Source: Dioscorea cayenensis subsp. rotundata (Eukaryota > Streptophyta > Magnoliopsida > Dioscoreales > Dioscoreaceae). Taken from it: a stretch of 64,000 nucleotides of DNA. The stretch is taken from the NCBI RefSeq assembly GCF_009730915.1, contig NC_052474.1:7909501-7973500 (forward strand). The letters run 5' to 3'. A program made the position numbers and the translations under genes. The notes under the pieces are model-generated. The model was not told where the DNA came from. It saw nothing but the letters and a program-made list of their open reading frames with translations, and searched no databases. Each line of letters begins with the position of its first letter. Position 1 is the first letter of the stretch. Of this stretch, positions 37,632-49,283 are shown in pieces.

Positions 37632-40600
37632 ATGGAGGTCAATGGACTAAGTAATATGAGAACAACAAATGATACCATTCAAAAACCTAATTGTGCAAAA
37701 TTGCACGCAGATATTGGTGAATTTGACCCATGGACTGCATGGGCTTACAAGCCCCGCACAATTTCCATGCTACTTATTGGTGCATGTCTTTTAATGTGAG
37801 CTATTATACTTATTCGCTTATAATTTTTTATTCACATAGTCATGTAGTCTGTGATATTTTCTCCCTAAAGTCTTATGAACTATGATTAAGTCATATGTTC
37901 CTCTTGTGAATTTTGGTGTTAATTAAGGTCAGAGACAGTGATATGTTAATTTTCAAACTTCAAAATTATATTGTATTATCTGGCAAAACAAAGATTTGAC
38001 AATCAATACAAGGTATTTGGAACTGATATTGAAGACGTGATTTTTATAGTTTCTTGAAGTTGAAAAGAAAGTCTTTGATGTGATTTTAACTCTTGGTGAT
38101 CATTAAGAAGGACTAATTATTGGATAGGTTTATTGGTGGCTGAAAAAGCTTGGTAAGTGCCATATGGCAAGATCTAGAAATAAGTGTAAAAGAGGCTCTG
38201 TTTGAAGCGCATTTTAAGTTAGTAGTATAAGATAATGGACCTTGGTCATATTGTCCTGCTTCTAATATAACTGTCTCAATTATTTGAACCCCATGGGGAT
38301 AGAAGCAGCACAAATCACCCAAATCACCCATATGGTATTATTATAAAAAATTTCTGCATGCATATGATTTTTTTATGCTTCTTGTATTTAGTTATAGATC
38401 AAGCACAATTGGTATAATATACCCTAGTTTTAATCATTAAGTATATTTTTCTTGGATATGGACATGATTTCTTTTGCAAGTTCTTCATATCTAACTTGGA
38501 GGATGATTTGGTAGAGCTGTATATCAATACATTTCATAAGTCTCTGATGTTAGTGAGGTATAAAAGGTGGTGAGGAGTCAAGCTACAAACATTAGCCGTT
38601 TGTGGATTGCCATGCAAGTTGAATTAGGGCTATGGGTGGTCCAGGAAATAAACCATGTGGCACTAGAGAGAGGAAAAAGGTTCAAACTGTACTAATTTCT
38701 GCAATGTGCTCATAACATAATGAAAAAGTTATCCTAAACATTTAGTTGTTCTGAGCACAGAAGTTTTCTGATCTTAGTTCTCTTTTGACCTATTGTGAAA
38801 GTAGCTTTAAAACTTCTGTAAACAATGAAATGTTTGTGTTGGCCATTTAGTATTTAATGGAATGTGTAGTAGGTTCCGTTTAATCAATCAGCTTTGACTT
38901 GCTGATGCAAGTGTTATTCTCTTTGTTACATAATCTCTCATCTGTTGAATAAATTCCTAATTGTGTGCTGATCATTTATATTGTTCAGTTGGGCAAGTGG
39001 AGCATTGGACCCAACAAGTGCAGCATCATATGACTGTGTTACATCTGTGAAGAGGTATGGTTTTTGTTATGTAACCTTTTGTGACCTTTTTACCTTCATT
39101 TGGGTTTCCTTATTCAGTTTTATACCTAATCTTTAATGTGAATGCGTAGGAGATTCCTACTGTTTTCTTGTATTTTATAGAATTATTTTTTCTTGTATTT
39201 CCCTCTCTTGCATTTTATAGAATTATGGTGTGCAATATATACTTTTTGTTAAAATTAAATTATTTTTGACATCTCTCTCTTCTCTTATTAGGGGCATTTG
39301 GGCAATGATTGCAGTCTTTCTTGCATATTGTTTGCTTCAAGCACCTTCAACGTGAGTAAGAATTATCATTTGCTAGTTTCAATATTTCATTCACGACCTC
39401 CTGGGCTGCTAAATGCATTGACTTAACTTTAGGATCTTCAATTACATTTGAAATATTGTCTCATTTTATTTGTTTTTTATTCTACATTGAAGCTAAATTT
39501 TCTCCAAATGCATACCATTTTATAAATGAAATTGCTAGGATTGGGAAGAAAATTTGTTCCTTACCATGACTAAATTAGTTATCTCCAAAACAATCATGCC
39601 TAGTAAAGAAATCATGTTACTTAAACTTTCTAATGATTGAATCAAGTTCTGAAACTTTAAGCCAAATCACAACTTCTTTTTCAGGGTACTCATTAGGCCA
39701 CATCCTGCTGTTTGGCGATTGGTTCATGGGATGGCTGTTGTTTACCTTGTTGCCCTCACTTTTTTGCTCTTCCAGGTTTGGTTCTTTTTTTGTGCTTCAT
39801 ATTTTGCACAATGATCAGAATTGATTAGTTTGGGTGGTTTTATTTTTTGTTCTAGAAATTAATACCACCATTTTGAATACATTTCTTTCTTATCAAAGCT
39901 ATCCATAGTTGAATGCATTTAATTGTATGGATTTTACCGACAATAGTTAGTAGTGCTACTGAAGTTTTCTTCATCCCCCCTTTGTGTGTAATTGTTGGAC
40001 TACATTTTTTGCTGACTCATTCCTGTAATGTATAATAAATGTAGAACTCGTTCATCAACAAACTTCCTTAAGAAATCAGATGAACTCCTTTTTCTGTTCA
40101 TAATGTGCCAAAAAGCTCATCGGGGAAGTGCACTTGTTTTTTGTTTTTGTTTTTTGTTTTTTGTTTTTTTTGTTTTTCTGTTTTATGCTCTGGTTGACAT
40201 CACATACATCTCTAACAGTTAAGTGGTGAATAATATGAATAACATGAACATATTTTATATTGAATAACTACTTTGTTGGTTATTTGAAACAGCTGCATGT
40301 TTCCTTTAGTTCTACGGTTGCTATTAACTTATTAAGCTATTCTTGTTTCAGAACCGTGATGACGCTCGGGCCTTTATGAAATTTCTTCACCCTGATCTTG
40401 GAGTTGGTAAAATTGACTTGTTTCACACATTTTCTATCAGATAATTAGCTTTTTTTTTTTTTGTAACAGAGCTTTCAATTTTTATTTTCTTTTTGTTCAC
40501 AATTCTGCAGAATTACCAGAAAGATCATATGGAGCTGATTGCCGGATCTATGTGCCAGAGAATCCCAAAAGCAGGTTTATCAATGTTTATGTATGATGTC

Positions 40601-42592
40601 TTCGTAACCATCAACCTAGTTCAAATCTTGATTTGATTTACTATTTTTATTTTCGATCAGCTTAATAATTATGTAAATTTCTGAATTTTATTTTAAATGT
40701 TTTTAGGAAACATTGTTTGATGAGTTTGTTCTTGCTCACATTTTTGGATGGTGGGGAAAGGCCATAATGATAAGAAATGAACCACTTCTGTGGGTATTGT
40801 CAATTGGGTTTGAGTTAATGGAGGTCAGTTATAAATTGTTCATCTTATCTTTTACAAATTTAGTTATATTCACAAACTTTCCAAATATCAAAATCTTTTC
40901 TGTTCTTCTGAGAGTGAGATGTATGTGACACTCTTCAGCTCACGTTTCGCCATATGTTGCCCAATTTCAATGAGTGTTGGTGGGATAGTATTATTTTGGA
41001 TGTACTGCTCTGCAATTGGTTTGGTAAGTTACCTAGCCATAATCTTAACCTGCTTTTTGGATATCAGTTAGTTTTCTGATAATAATGCTTTTCTTTCCAA
41101 ATAATTTTGTTTCTTTCTTTTTTTGTCATTAAAATGTTGCATGGCCTAAAGATTGTATATGTTAAACAGACAAAGGAAACTGAAACTCAAAGCGATTTTT
41201 GACAAATTAGGTTTTTATTCTCATAGTAATCTAGTATGTGTCATGCAGTATGATTGAATCTCATGAAATTTGACTCGGATTCTATCAGCACCTCATATCG
41301 TATTTCACATTCAGAGCATCTGTTTTAGGATTTAGAACCATGTACTTTTCATACAATAACTACCTTGGCTGAGTTATCTTTTAGAACATGTTAAAATTTT
41401 TTCTTTCGATTTATTCATTTGGTTGTCTTCTACCACTAAATTTTTATCAGCCATTATGAAAAATACTGCACTTTCTACTATCGATTGTATACAGTTTAGT
41501 TCGTAAGTTCTGGATTCATTAATGAGGTGTTGTGTTTTGTCTGTTTCTTGTGAGATGATTCGTTGTGGTTTCATTATCTAGGTATTTGGGCAGGAATGCG
41601 TACAGTTAGGTACTTTGATGGGAAGACCTACGAGTGGGTTGGCATAAGCAGGCAACCGAGTGTTTTTGGTAAGGTAAGTTTTTTCAGAAATTCTTTTTTA
41701 TTCCTACAAATGATTGTCGTGGTTCACTTCAAGTATGATTGTAAATCGTGAATGAGTTATTTGAGGTTCTTTGGAGTTATTCCTTAATGTCAATTATCTA
41801 GTTCACACTGAAATTCCCAGCTATGGACACTCCTTGACTCACACTTTTTTGCTTTAATATTAGCAGCTATGATGATCCATATATTTGCTTCAATTTTGTT
41901 ATGTTTTTAGATCGTTTACATTTCTCCGATTAACCCTTTTCAGTCTGGCTGGACTCTTAGGTGAAAAGAACATTGGGCCAGTTCACTCCAGCACAATGGG
42001 ACAAAGACGAGTGGCATCCCCTTCAGGGACCATGGAGGTTCATCCAAGTGTCAAGTCTTTGTGTGGTGTTTATGACCGTCGAACTCAACACCTTCTTTCT
42101 TAAGTTCTGTCTGTGGGTTCCTCCTCGAAATCCCGTAGTTGTGTATCGCTTGATACTTTGGTGGTTAATTGCGATACCCACCATCCGCGAGTATAACTCT
42201 TACTTGCAAGACAGGTTATCACTCTTGTCAAGCAACTTTTATATAAAAATCATCACTGGAAGACGCGACTAACAGCTAACATTAGATTTTGGTTCATGAA
42301 TGTTTTCAGAAAGCCGGTGAAAAAGGTCGGAGCATTCTGTTGGCTTTCCCTGGCTATATGCATTGTCGAGCTTCTGATTTGTATAAAGTTCGGTCACGGT
42401 GAGCAGTTATCAAATCATATGATTAACTGTTGCATGGTTTGTAAACAATGATCCTTTTGTGCAGGTCTTTTCCCGAATCCCATGCCGTCATGGTTGGTAC
42501 TTTTCTGGACAACTGCAGGGGTGTCTTTCGTGGTTTTCTTGCTTGGTTGGACGTGGCAAATTCATCGAACATTATTAAAAAAGAGGCAATAA
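37632..42592 (+). CDS. PSS1: Phosphatidylserine synthase (base-exchange type)
   Basis: Twelve coding exons keep one frame and give 426 aa, against about 425 in Arabidopsis PSS1: 37632-37795, 38989-39054, 39292-39351, 39685-39775, 40352-40406, 40511-40590, 40707-40823, 40939-41023, 41582-41673, 41961-42214, 42310-42398 and 42465-42592. All introns are GT-AG. The product has the PSS family layout: [17 protein letters not shown] before the first membrane segment, a conserved [27 protein letters not shown], the [18 protein letters not shown] block, [14 protein letters not shown] and a C-terminal set of membrane helices ending LLKKRQ. The enzyme exchanges the head group of phosphatidylethanolamine for serine to make phosphatidylserine in the ER/nuclear envelope. 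An exon carrying the whole 5' UTR probably precedes it. Confidence 0.95.
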
Positions 42593-43151
42593 CTGTCATT
42601 AGATGCGTATTATTTTTGTAACACCATTCTTAATTTTTTTTCCTCAACATATAGAAACGCTGTACATAAGTTATTGTAAATTTTTTTTAACTTCTGGTTC
42701 AGACCGGGAAATCAGTTGGTCATCCAGCATGTAGGCAATTATTTTCTTCTGTTCATGATTTCTGTTGAAGCATTCTGATCAACTAGATTGTATTTTTGCT
42801 ATTCACTCAGTAAATTGAGCATTTTTCAGTTTCAATCTTGTTCTTTCTGGAAACTTAGAAACAGAATAATGTTGTGTATTATGCTCCATATCTGAACTTG
42901 GATTATGAAACAGAAATGACAAACAGTTCACTGTTTGTTGTTCGGATTATGTTCCATACCTTTTAAACTTAGTTTCTTCCGAGTTCTGACAGGATCCTGG
43001 GAATTATTCACATTGATTGAATTTAATGACTTCATGATACAACATTTATTTTGTATTATGTTCCACATTTGCCACACTTCAAACCGGCAGAAACAGGCCA
43101 TTCTGAAGCCACTTTATCAATACACAAAAACTATTACACAGAGCAGAATTA
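42593..43151. other. Convergent intergenic region
   Basis: It holds the 3' ends of PSS1 (plus) and of the thioesterase (minus), tail to tail. No other gene was recognised. Confidence 0.6.
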
Positions 43152-43268
43152 TTAAGGACCTGTGGGGAGTTTTTTATTCCATGTAGTCCTTCCCCTCACA
43201 ATCTCTTCATTCTTCTCCTCCCCTTTGCTTTGGAGGAGATGTGTAAATCTTTTTGGCCACTCATTGAA
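43152..43268 (-). pseudogene. Conserved thioesterase C-terminus beyond an in-frame TGA
   Basis: Directly after the TGA at 43269-43271 and in the same frame, 38 sense codons run to a TAA at 43152-43154. They include FTHLLQSK and EEIVRGRTTW. These match the conserved C-terminal end of plant acyl-ACP thioesterases (FatB has HLLRL...AEIVRGRTEW). The segment is therefore the original C-terminus, now separated from the rest by a stop codon. Because upstream and downstream are in the same frame, the cause is a substitution or an indel of a multiple of three, not a frameshift. Confidence 0.8.
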
Positions 43269-44655
43269 TCAATCATCATCATCATCCTGTTTTTCATCAG
43301 GTTCACATATTGATTCCACTATATCTGAACTTCCACACTCCCTTCTATATTCAAGTATGATGCTTCCCAGTTGATGTTCTTCCAAGAAACTCACAGGAAT
43401 TGTCTGCCAAAACAAATCATCACTTATAAACTCCACACTTAATCAAGAACAAGAATTTCAATTTCTCACCTCCAACATCCACTTGACATACTTCACATTG
43501 TTCACATGATTATTCATGTCCATATCACTGCGTTTTGGCTACCCGAAAAAAGAAAAAAGAAAACTCAAATGTTCATCTGAATCACTGAAGTTTCAAGTAC
43601 TATTTGATAAGAAAGAAAAGAAGATGCCTATTTGCTGCTTACCTTCAAGTTAGAATCAACATACTTTGCTTTGTTATCAAGCTTGATAATTTTCTCTGGA
43701 ATATCCTCTATGATAGCTTGTTTTTCGATGTACCATGGAGAGATTTCATCTCTCACTTCTTGTGGCATTTTCGATAATCTTCGTGTCTCTTGGTTCATCA
43801 TTACCCAAGTGCTGTAAGCAGGTTAAAGATTTATCATGCAAGCAGATTTCTCATGACAATAATAATAAAAAAAGAGCATACCTAGTTGCCCGGGCGAAAA
43901 CATGGCCGGATAAATGACTTCTAATGAGCCAATCTCTTCGCATCCCATTCTTACCTGATGATCCAACCCATGTTTCGATCTCTACCACTTCACCCCTACG
44001 AAGTTGTAGTGATAAAGTAAACTCAGAAAATACAACGATAGAATCTTTTAATTCTATCTAAAATTGAAGTAGTCGAGAACTCACCAAATGGGGTACTCAT
44101 CAATTTGAACATGCATCCTTGTTACAACCCAAATAAGATTGTTCTTGATCATTCCATGTGTGGCTCCAAATCCATCACCCAGCAAACCAGACATCCAAAC
44201 ATGATTGAGTGCAGTTTCCTACATCAATGTTATTGATCTATTTGCTATAAAATCAATTTGGTAAGTTTTTGGTACAAATAGCAGAAAACTACCTGAAGCA
44301 AATTGAAGAGTGTCTCTAAAGTAGCTGTTTTATCGGGTCCGATCTCGTAAGACCGCACGGTGATCGTCTGCCGATATCCAACACCCCCTTCGACAATGAG
44401 CCCTTGACGAAAAGGATCCACCATCCGCTTCTCTGTCGGTATGTTTTGCCGGTTCTTTTCCACCATAAGGTCTTCAATAACCGAAGCCACCGAAGTAAAT
44501 GCCGGAGATGTCCTGATAGAGAACTTAGAGAGCTCATGAATTGAAGTTCCATTCACTTTCACTGAACTTTTATTGCTCTTCGGATCATTCTCTCTTAAAG
44601 AAGAGCACTTAGTTGTTGAGTACAAAGAAAAGAAAGCAAAAGAGGATGTTGCCAT
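43269..44655 (-). CDS. Plastid acyl-ACP thioesterase, FatB-like, early stop
   Basis: Six exons on the minus strand (44655-44293, 44218-44085, 43995-43882, 43811-43643, 43538-43470 and 43403-43269) have GT-AG borders and consistent phases, giving 327 aa. It hydrolyses acyl-ACP to release free fatty acids in plastids. The Ser/Thr-rich start (MATSSFAFFSLYSTT) suits a transit peptide. Conserved blocks are VDPF, RSYEIG, LNHVWMSGLLGDGFG, IWVVTRMHVQIDEYP, SGKNGMRRDWLIR and the catalytic part DMNNHVNNVKY...EYRREC. Residues D267, N269, H271, E305 and C306 keep the family's active-site spacing (35 residues from His to Cys). Oddities: the hydrophobic anchor found in most FatB N-termini is missing, the usual NQH is NNH, and the frame stops after a (GAT)5 run although 38 conserved C-terminal codons follow. 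It may be a truncated enzyme or a recent pseudogene. Confidence 0.85.
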
Positions 44656-44760
44656 TTGTTTGTTTAATTGTTTGTTTTAAAGTTTAGAGCTTCAAAAGTG
44701 ATCATGGGTGCAACATACATTAAATAGAAAATGAATAATTAGAGAGAAAAAAAGAAAACA

Positions 44761-44934
44761 ATGGTGGCGGAGGAGGCAATAGATGCTCAGAGTTGGATGT
44801 TCATCAAAAGACAAAAACGGAATTTTGGAGTTATTGGAAGGATTAAGAAGTTGGGGAGGAATGAGAGGCTACTTCGGATGTTGGCAATGGATGCTGGAAC
44901 TAGGAAAGCATATGAATGTTCGCCATTAATTTAA
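44761..44934 (+). CDS. Small unrecognised ORF (57 codons)
   Basis: ATG at 44761 to TAA at 44932-44934, divergent from the thioesterase and between it and the LINE. Translation starts MVAEEAIDAQSWMFIKRQ and has a basic, Leu-rich middle (RIKKLGRNERLL). The composition looks more coding-like than the surrounding DNA, but I recognise no family. It could be a small gene, an exon of a gene damaged here, or chance. Confidence 0.25.
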   Translation: MVAEEAIDAQSWMFIKRQKRNFGVIGRIKKLGRNERLLRMLAMDAGTRKAYECSPLI

Positions 44935-44950
44935 ATGACTCACCGGTGTC

Positions 44951-44977
44951 TTATATATATATATATATATATATTCC
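44951..44977. repeat. Likely LINE target-site duplication, 3' side
   Basis: The sequence TT(AT)nATTCC here matches 50742-50758, differing only in the number of TA units. On the minus strand it directly follows a CTCAAAA end of the LINE. Confidence 0.55.
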
Positions 44978-45330
44978 TTTTGAGACGAATCAGACCACTG
45001 TTTCCCGCCTTTTCTTGTTTCATAAAAATAATTCCCAAAGAATAGTGAAAATACACAAAATAATAATCTAATATGTCTAATAAAAAAAATATTTTTGCAA
45101 AAAGGAGCTACAAGTAGCTGCAGAAGAAGGAAAAAAACAAACAAGTTAAAAAAAGAGAAATTAAGAGAAGAGCAAAGGTCTCGATCCATCTCTGGCCGAT
45201 CACGGCCTTGCGCAAAAAAGAGATAGGGCGTGATCTCGATCCGCCAAAATGGGCTAAGCAACAAGAAAAGGTGTTGAAATCGCGATCAATGTGCTCCCAA
45301 GAGAAATCAGGCCAAAGAAAGGTAATGTCC

Positions 45331-47170
45331 TTAATGGCATGAATGAGGTCGATGAATCTCCGTGCAAATGGTGTTGCAAGTATCGATGATCATCTGAATG
45401 GCACACCGGCAATCGGAGAAGAGTTTACAGGGAGTCCAACCATTTAAATGGCAATGTTCAGTAGTAAGAAGAATGGCGCGAAGCTCAGCTTCAAGGGGAG
45501 AAGAGCAAACACTGCCAGCCGCACCTGCAAGAAGAATAAGATTTCGGTTAGTGAGGATAAGAAACCCAAAACCAGACTTATCTGAAAAAGGATCCCAAGA
45601 AGCATCAGTATACACCATAAGAGAGAAATGAGGCGGATGAGAAGGACTTGAAAAATTCCTGCCAAAGAGATCATGAACTGAGAAAAAAGCATAAGTATCA
45701 GCCCAGGCTTTAGATGGAATTTGATTAAAGTTTGGAAGGGTCTGATGGAAGATAAAGAAGCATCTGGCGGTCCAAATACGCAAAGCCACCGAAGCAATCA
45801 AGGCCCTGACAAAATCGGAATTAAAGACACATTTAAAATTACAAGTTAACCAAGAGCCATTGCTAAGATGATCAAAAAATGAGTTGCTCAACCCCAGCCA
45901 ATTGAAAATAGTGTCCCAACACATAATCGCCCAACGGCAATGCCAAATAAGATGATCCGCAGTCTCAAGAGAGACCACAGATGGCAAGTGGTAGCAGGCC
46001 CAATATTGATGTTGTATAGATAGTCACCCGTAGGGAGCTTGCCATGAGCCAATTTCCAAATAAAGATCTTAGTGCGAGGAGTAACCCTAAGCTTCCAGAT
46101 GAGGCGCCAACCAACCCAAGCATCAGTAGAAGGGCCATCAGAATTAAGATGTTCATAAATTGCAGCCACAGTAGAGGCCTTAGAGGAGATGGGGCGCCAA
46201 ACCCACTCATTAGATGCAACATTATCAAAGCTTGTGTTGTTTAAAATCACATGAGTCAGGTTATTGCCAAACAATTCAGAACAATTTGAAATATTGAAGG
46301 AAGCATTAAGAATAAAAAGAGTTGATAGAAATGTTGTCAATAATGTCCATATTAATAAAAGTGGGCTTTATGACTGTGGGAAGATCCAGGATCCGTGGAT
46401 CATCCCACACATTAGTCAAGCTCGGGATTACAAATCGAAGATGGAGATTAGGTTTGATGCAATTCACGCTTTTGATAATGTCTTTATGAAAAGCGTAAAC
46501 ATTAGAATGCATGGCGCTGCCCCGGATAGTCCAACTTCTATACTTGTGAAGGAATATAGAGACCCGTAGTTTATCATCCTTGTTAATAATTGAAAAAAAC
46601 ATGTTTGGCAAGGAGAGCACTCGCATTTCTAAGGTTGCGGAGGCCCGTGCCCCTCGATTTAGATAGAGTAACCGCTCGCCATCCAATTGAATGGAAACCA
46701 TGATTCTTGCCATGCCTACCCCAAAGGAAATTGCGGGCCAACTTGGATAAGGAATCCAGGATAGAGTCAGGAATATAAAAAATGGATAGGAGATAAACTG
46801 GAAGAGAAAAGATGGAGGAATTGAGAAGGACAACTCGACCAGCTTGAGAGATATGAGCGTGGTTCCAGGCTCCAATGGAAGCAGCGGTTTTAGAAACCAG
46901 TGGACTAAGTTGTCCGACGATGCATACGTGAGGGATATAGGAGCTCCCAAATAAGTAAAAGGGAAACTACCAATATTAATGCCAAGAATGGAAGCAATGG
47001 ACTTAGAAACCCTTTTATTGAACCAAGCGGGAAGATAGATGGTCGATTTCATCGAGGTTAGGCATTTGCCCAGTGATATTTGAATACATATTAATACAAA
47101 ATAAGGTGTTACGAGCAGCTTGTCTAGAGGCTTTAGTGATGAGGATAAGATCATCACGAACATGAGATGA
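45331..47170 (-). pseudogene. LINE ORF2 C-terminal part (RT end, zf-RVT, RNase H), frameshifted
   Basis: Continuation of ORF2 in several frames. The catalytic YADD/FADD region near 47130-47165 survives only as a degenerate version ending RDDLIL. Domain pieces include a zf-RVT-like block around 45930-46200 (VTPRTKIFIWKLAHGKLPT) and an RNase H domain around 45340-45620, where acidic residues of VYTDASWD, EAELRAI and LFSDCR remain. At least three frame changes are needed along this stretch, so no full ORF2 protein is made. Confidence 0.8.
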
Positions 47171-49256
47171 TTGAAGTTACGGGTGAGACTAGAATCAAAA
47201 GCCGGGTAAAAAAATTAAGATGAAGAGCATGGTTAAGGATAGCTGAAAGATTCTGGGTGACTAGTAAGAAGAGAAGCGGAGAGATGGGGTCCCCTTGTCT
47301 CACACCTCTAGAGCTAGTAAACCACTCACTAGGCTTACCATTAATAAGAAGGGAGAAAGAAGCAGATGAGATGCAAGACTCAATCCAGTTAATCCAAATC
47401 CTAGGAAAGTCCATCCAAAGGAGGGTTGCAAGAATCGATTTCCAATCAACAGTATCAAAGGCCTTCTCAATGTCCACTTTAATAAGCATCCTAGGAGGGC
47501 AAGATCTATCAGTTTCCAAAGAATGGACAACCTCCTGAACCGCGATAATATTATCAAAGGTGGACCTACCCGCAAGAAAGCCAGATTGCTCAGGTCCAAT
47601 TAATTTAGGAAGCACAATTTTGAGTCTAGTAGCTAAGATTTTAGAAATAATCTTGTAACAAACATTACAAAGAGAAATAGGACGGAAATCAGACACTTTT
47701 TGGGGTTGATCCACCTTAGGGATGAGGACAATAAAAGTTTTACCCCAAGAATTGGGAATAGTGGCCGTGGTGAAGAAGTGATTAATAGCATTAAACAAGT
47801 GATCACCCAAGACATTCCAATAAAAGAGGTAGAATTCAACGTTAAAACCATCCGGCCCAGGAGATTTACCACGCGGCATGGACTTAAGAGAGCGAAAAAC
47901 CTCTCCCCTAGTGACAGGCTTGACTAGAAAGTCCTTGTCATCAGACGCCAGCTTAGGTAAATCATCAGGGAGGGACGAATAAAGATGGTCTAAAGAGGTA
48001 GTAGAAGTAGAAGACCAGAGATGTCGGTAAAAATTAAGGAATTCTCTATCAATATCATCAGGAGAGGAGAGGATGTTACCCGAATTGTCGCGGAGAAAAT
48101 GGATCTTAGATTTGACCTGACGGATTTTGACAGATCGATGGAAGAAGGTAGAGTTGGTGTCCCCCAGGCTGAGCCACTGAAGATGGGCACGCTGAGACCA
48201 AAAAATGGAATTTTGACGCAGAAGGGCGGAGTGTCTGTTACGAAGGGAGCGGAGCCAAAAATGATGCCAGGGGTCCGGCGAGATGGCTTCACGATCTTCA
48301 ATGGTTTTAATTTCAGCCTCCAAATTGGAGATTTCCTTATCAATGGGCTGAAAACCTGGAGCTCGCCAAGAAATAAGATTAGAACGAGTTCTAACAATGG
48401 AGTGATGGAAGGAGTGCATAGGAGAAGTATTATTCAGAGAATCAAAAGCTTTAGTAACACAAGAATGACATCTGTTATAATCAAACCAAAAGTTATCGAA
48501 TCTAAAGATAGACTTCTTGGCAGAAATAGAAGAATGAGCAGTGAGGAGTAGGGGCGAGTGATCGGAACAAGATCTCGGGAGGTGCTGGTTGGCAATGGAA
48601 ACGAAGTTCGCAACCCAATCATGGTTCGCCAGGAACCTATCAAGGCGAGCCCAGCGACAGGCCAAACCCAGTTGGTTGTTACTCCAGGTGAACCTAGAAC
48701 CAATAAAGCCAAGATCTAAGAGATTATTGAGATTAACAAAGTTATTAAAGAAACAAGATTTAAGAGAATAAGAACGAGGGTTCCCCCCTTTAAAGTCTAG
48801 ATCAGAGAGAACGGCGTTGAAATCTCCAGCAAGGAGCCAGGGAAGGCGGGTAGCCGAAATACCAGATAAGGTGGTCCACAGGTTTTTTTGGTCATTAAGA
48901 ATAAGAGAGTTATAGATAATAGAGAGAATCCAAGAGCCTTCCCTAGAAGAAATGACAAGGTGGAGAGACATGCGAGTGGCAGCGATAGGGGTCACCCTTC
49001 CAAGGTTGCGAGACCAGAGAGAAATAATTCCCCCCGAGAGCCCCTGCGCGGGAATAGCCGCCCATTCCCAGTTTCGAGCAAATCTGTTACAAAAACGAAG
49101 GGAACGGTCAGGGTCCGCTTTAGTCTCAAGAAGACAGATGATATTGGGCTTAAATCTCCGCATAAGATCCTTAATACGATCAACAGTACGAGGGTTAGAA
49201 ACCCCCCGGCAATTCCAGGACATAATCTTAATTTGATTCATCATAACACACAACAA
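47154..49256 (-). pseudogene. LINE ORF2: endonuclease and reverse transcriptase
   Basis: A 700-codon frame. The N-terminal AP-endonuclease-like domain shows MSWNCRG (N15), LLETK (E44), AGDFN (D145, N147) and CSDHSPLL (D232, H233), so its catalytic residues are kept. The reverse transcriptase domain (about 470-690) shows GKSPGPDGF, PISLCNVCYKIISK, KVDIEKAFDTVDW and GVRQGDPISPLLF. The frame is lost just before the second catalytic motif. The true start is probably the Met at 49238, since MNQIKIMSWNCRG is the usual ORF2 beginning. Known role: target-primed reverse transcription; this copy should be inactive. Confidence 0.9.
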
Positions 49257-49283
49257 AAGAAAATGAGACGAAAAAAAAAAAAA

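Noticed and set aside
43269..43340. Short intron removing the thioesterase TGA
   Set aside because: Possible GT-AG pairs give only about 50-80 nt, lack a U-rich tract and branch context, and would remove conserved sequence.
43951..43955. GGTAAG as a splice donor inside thioesterase exon 3
   Set aside because: Reading through it gives the conserved SGKNGMRRDWL block in frame, so it is coding sequence, not a donor.
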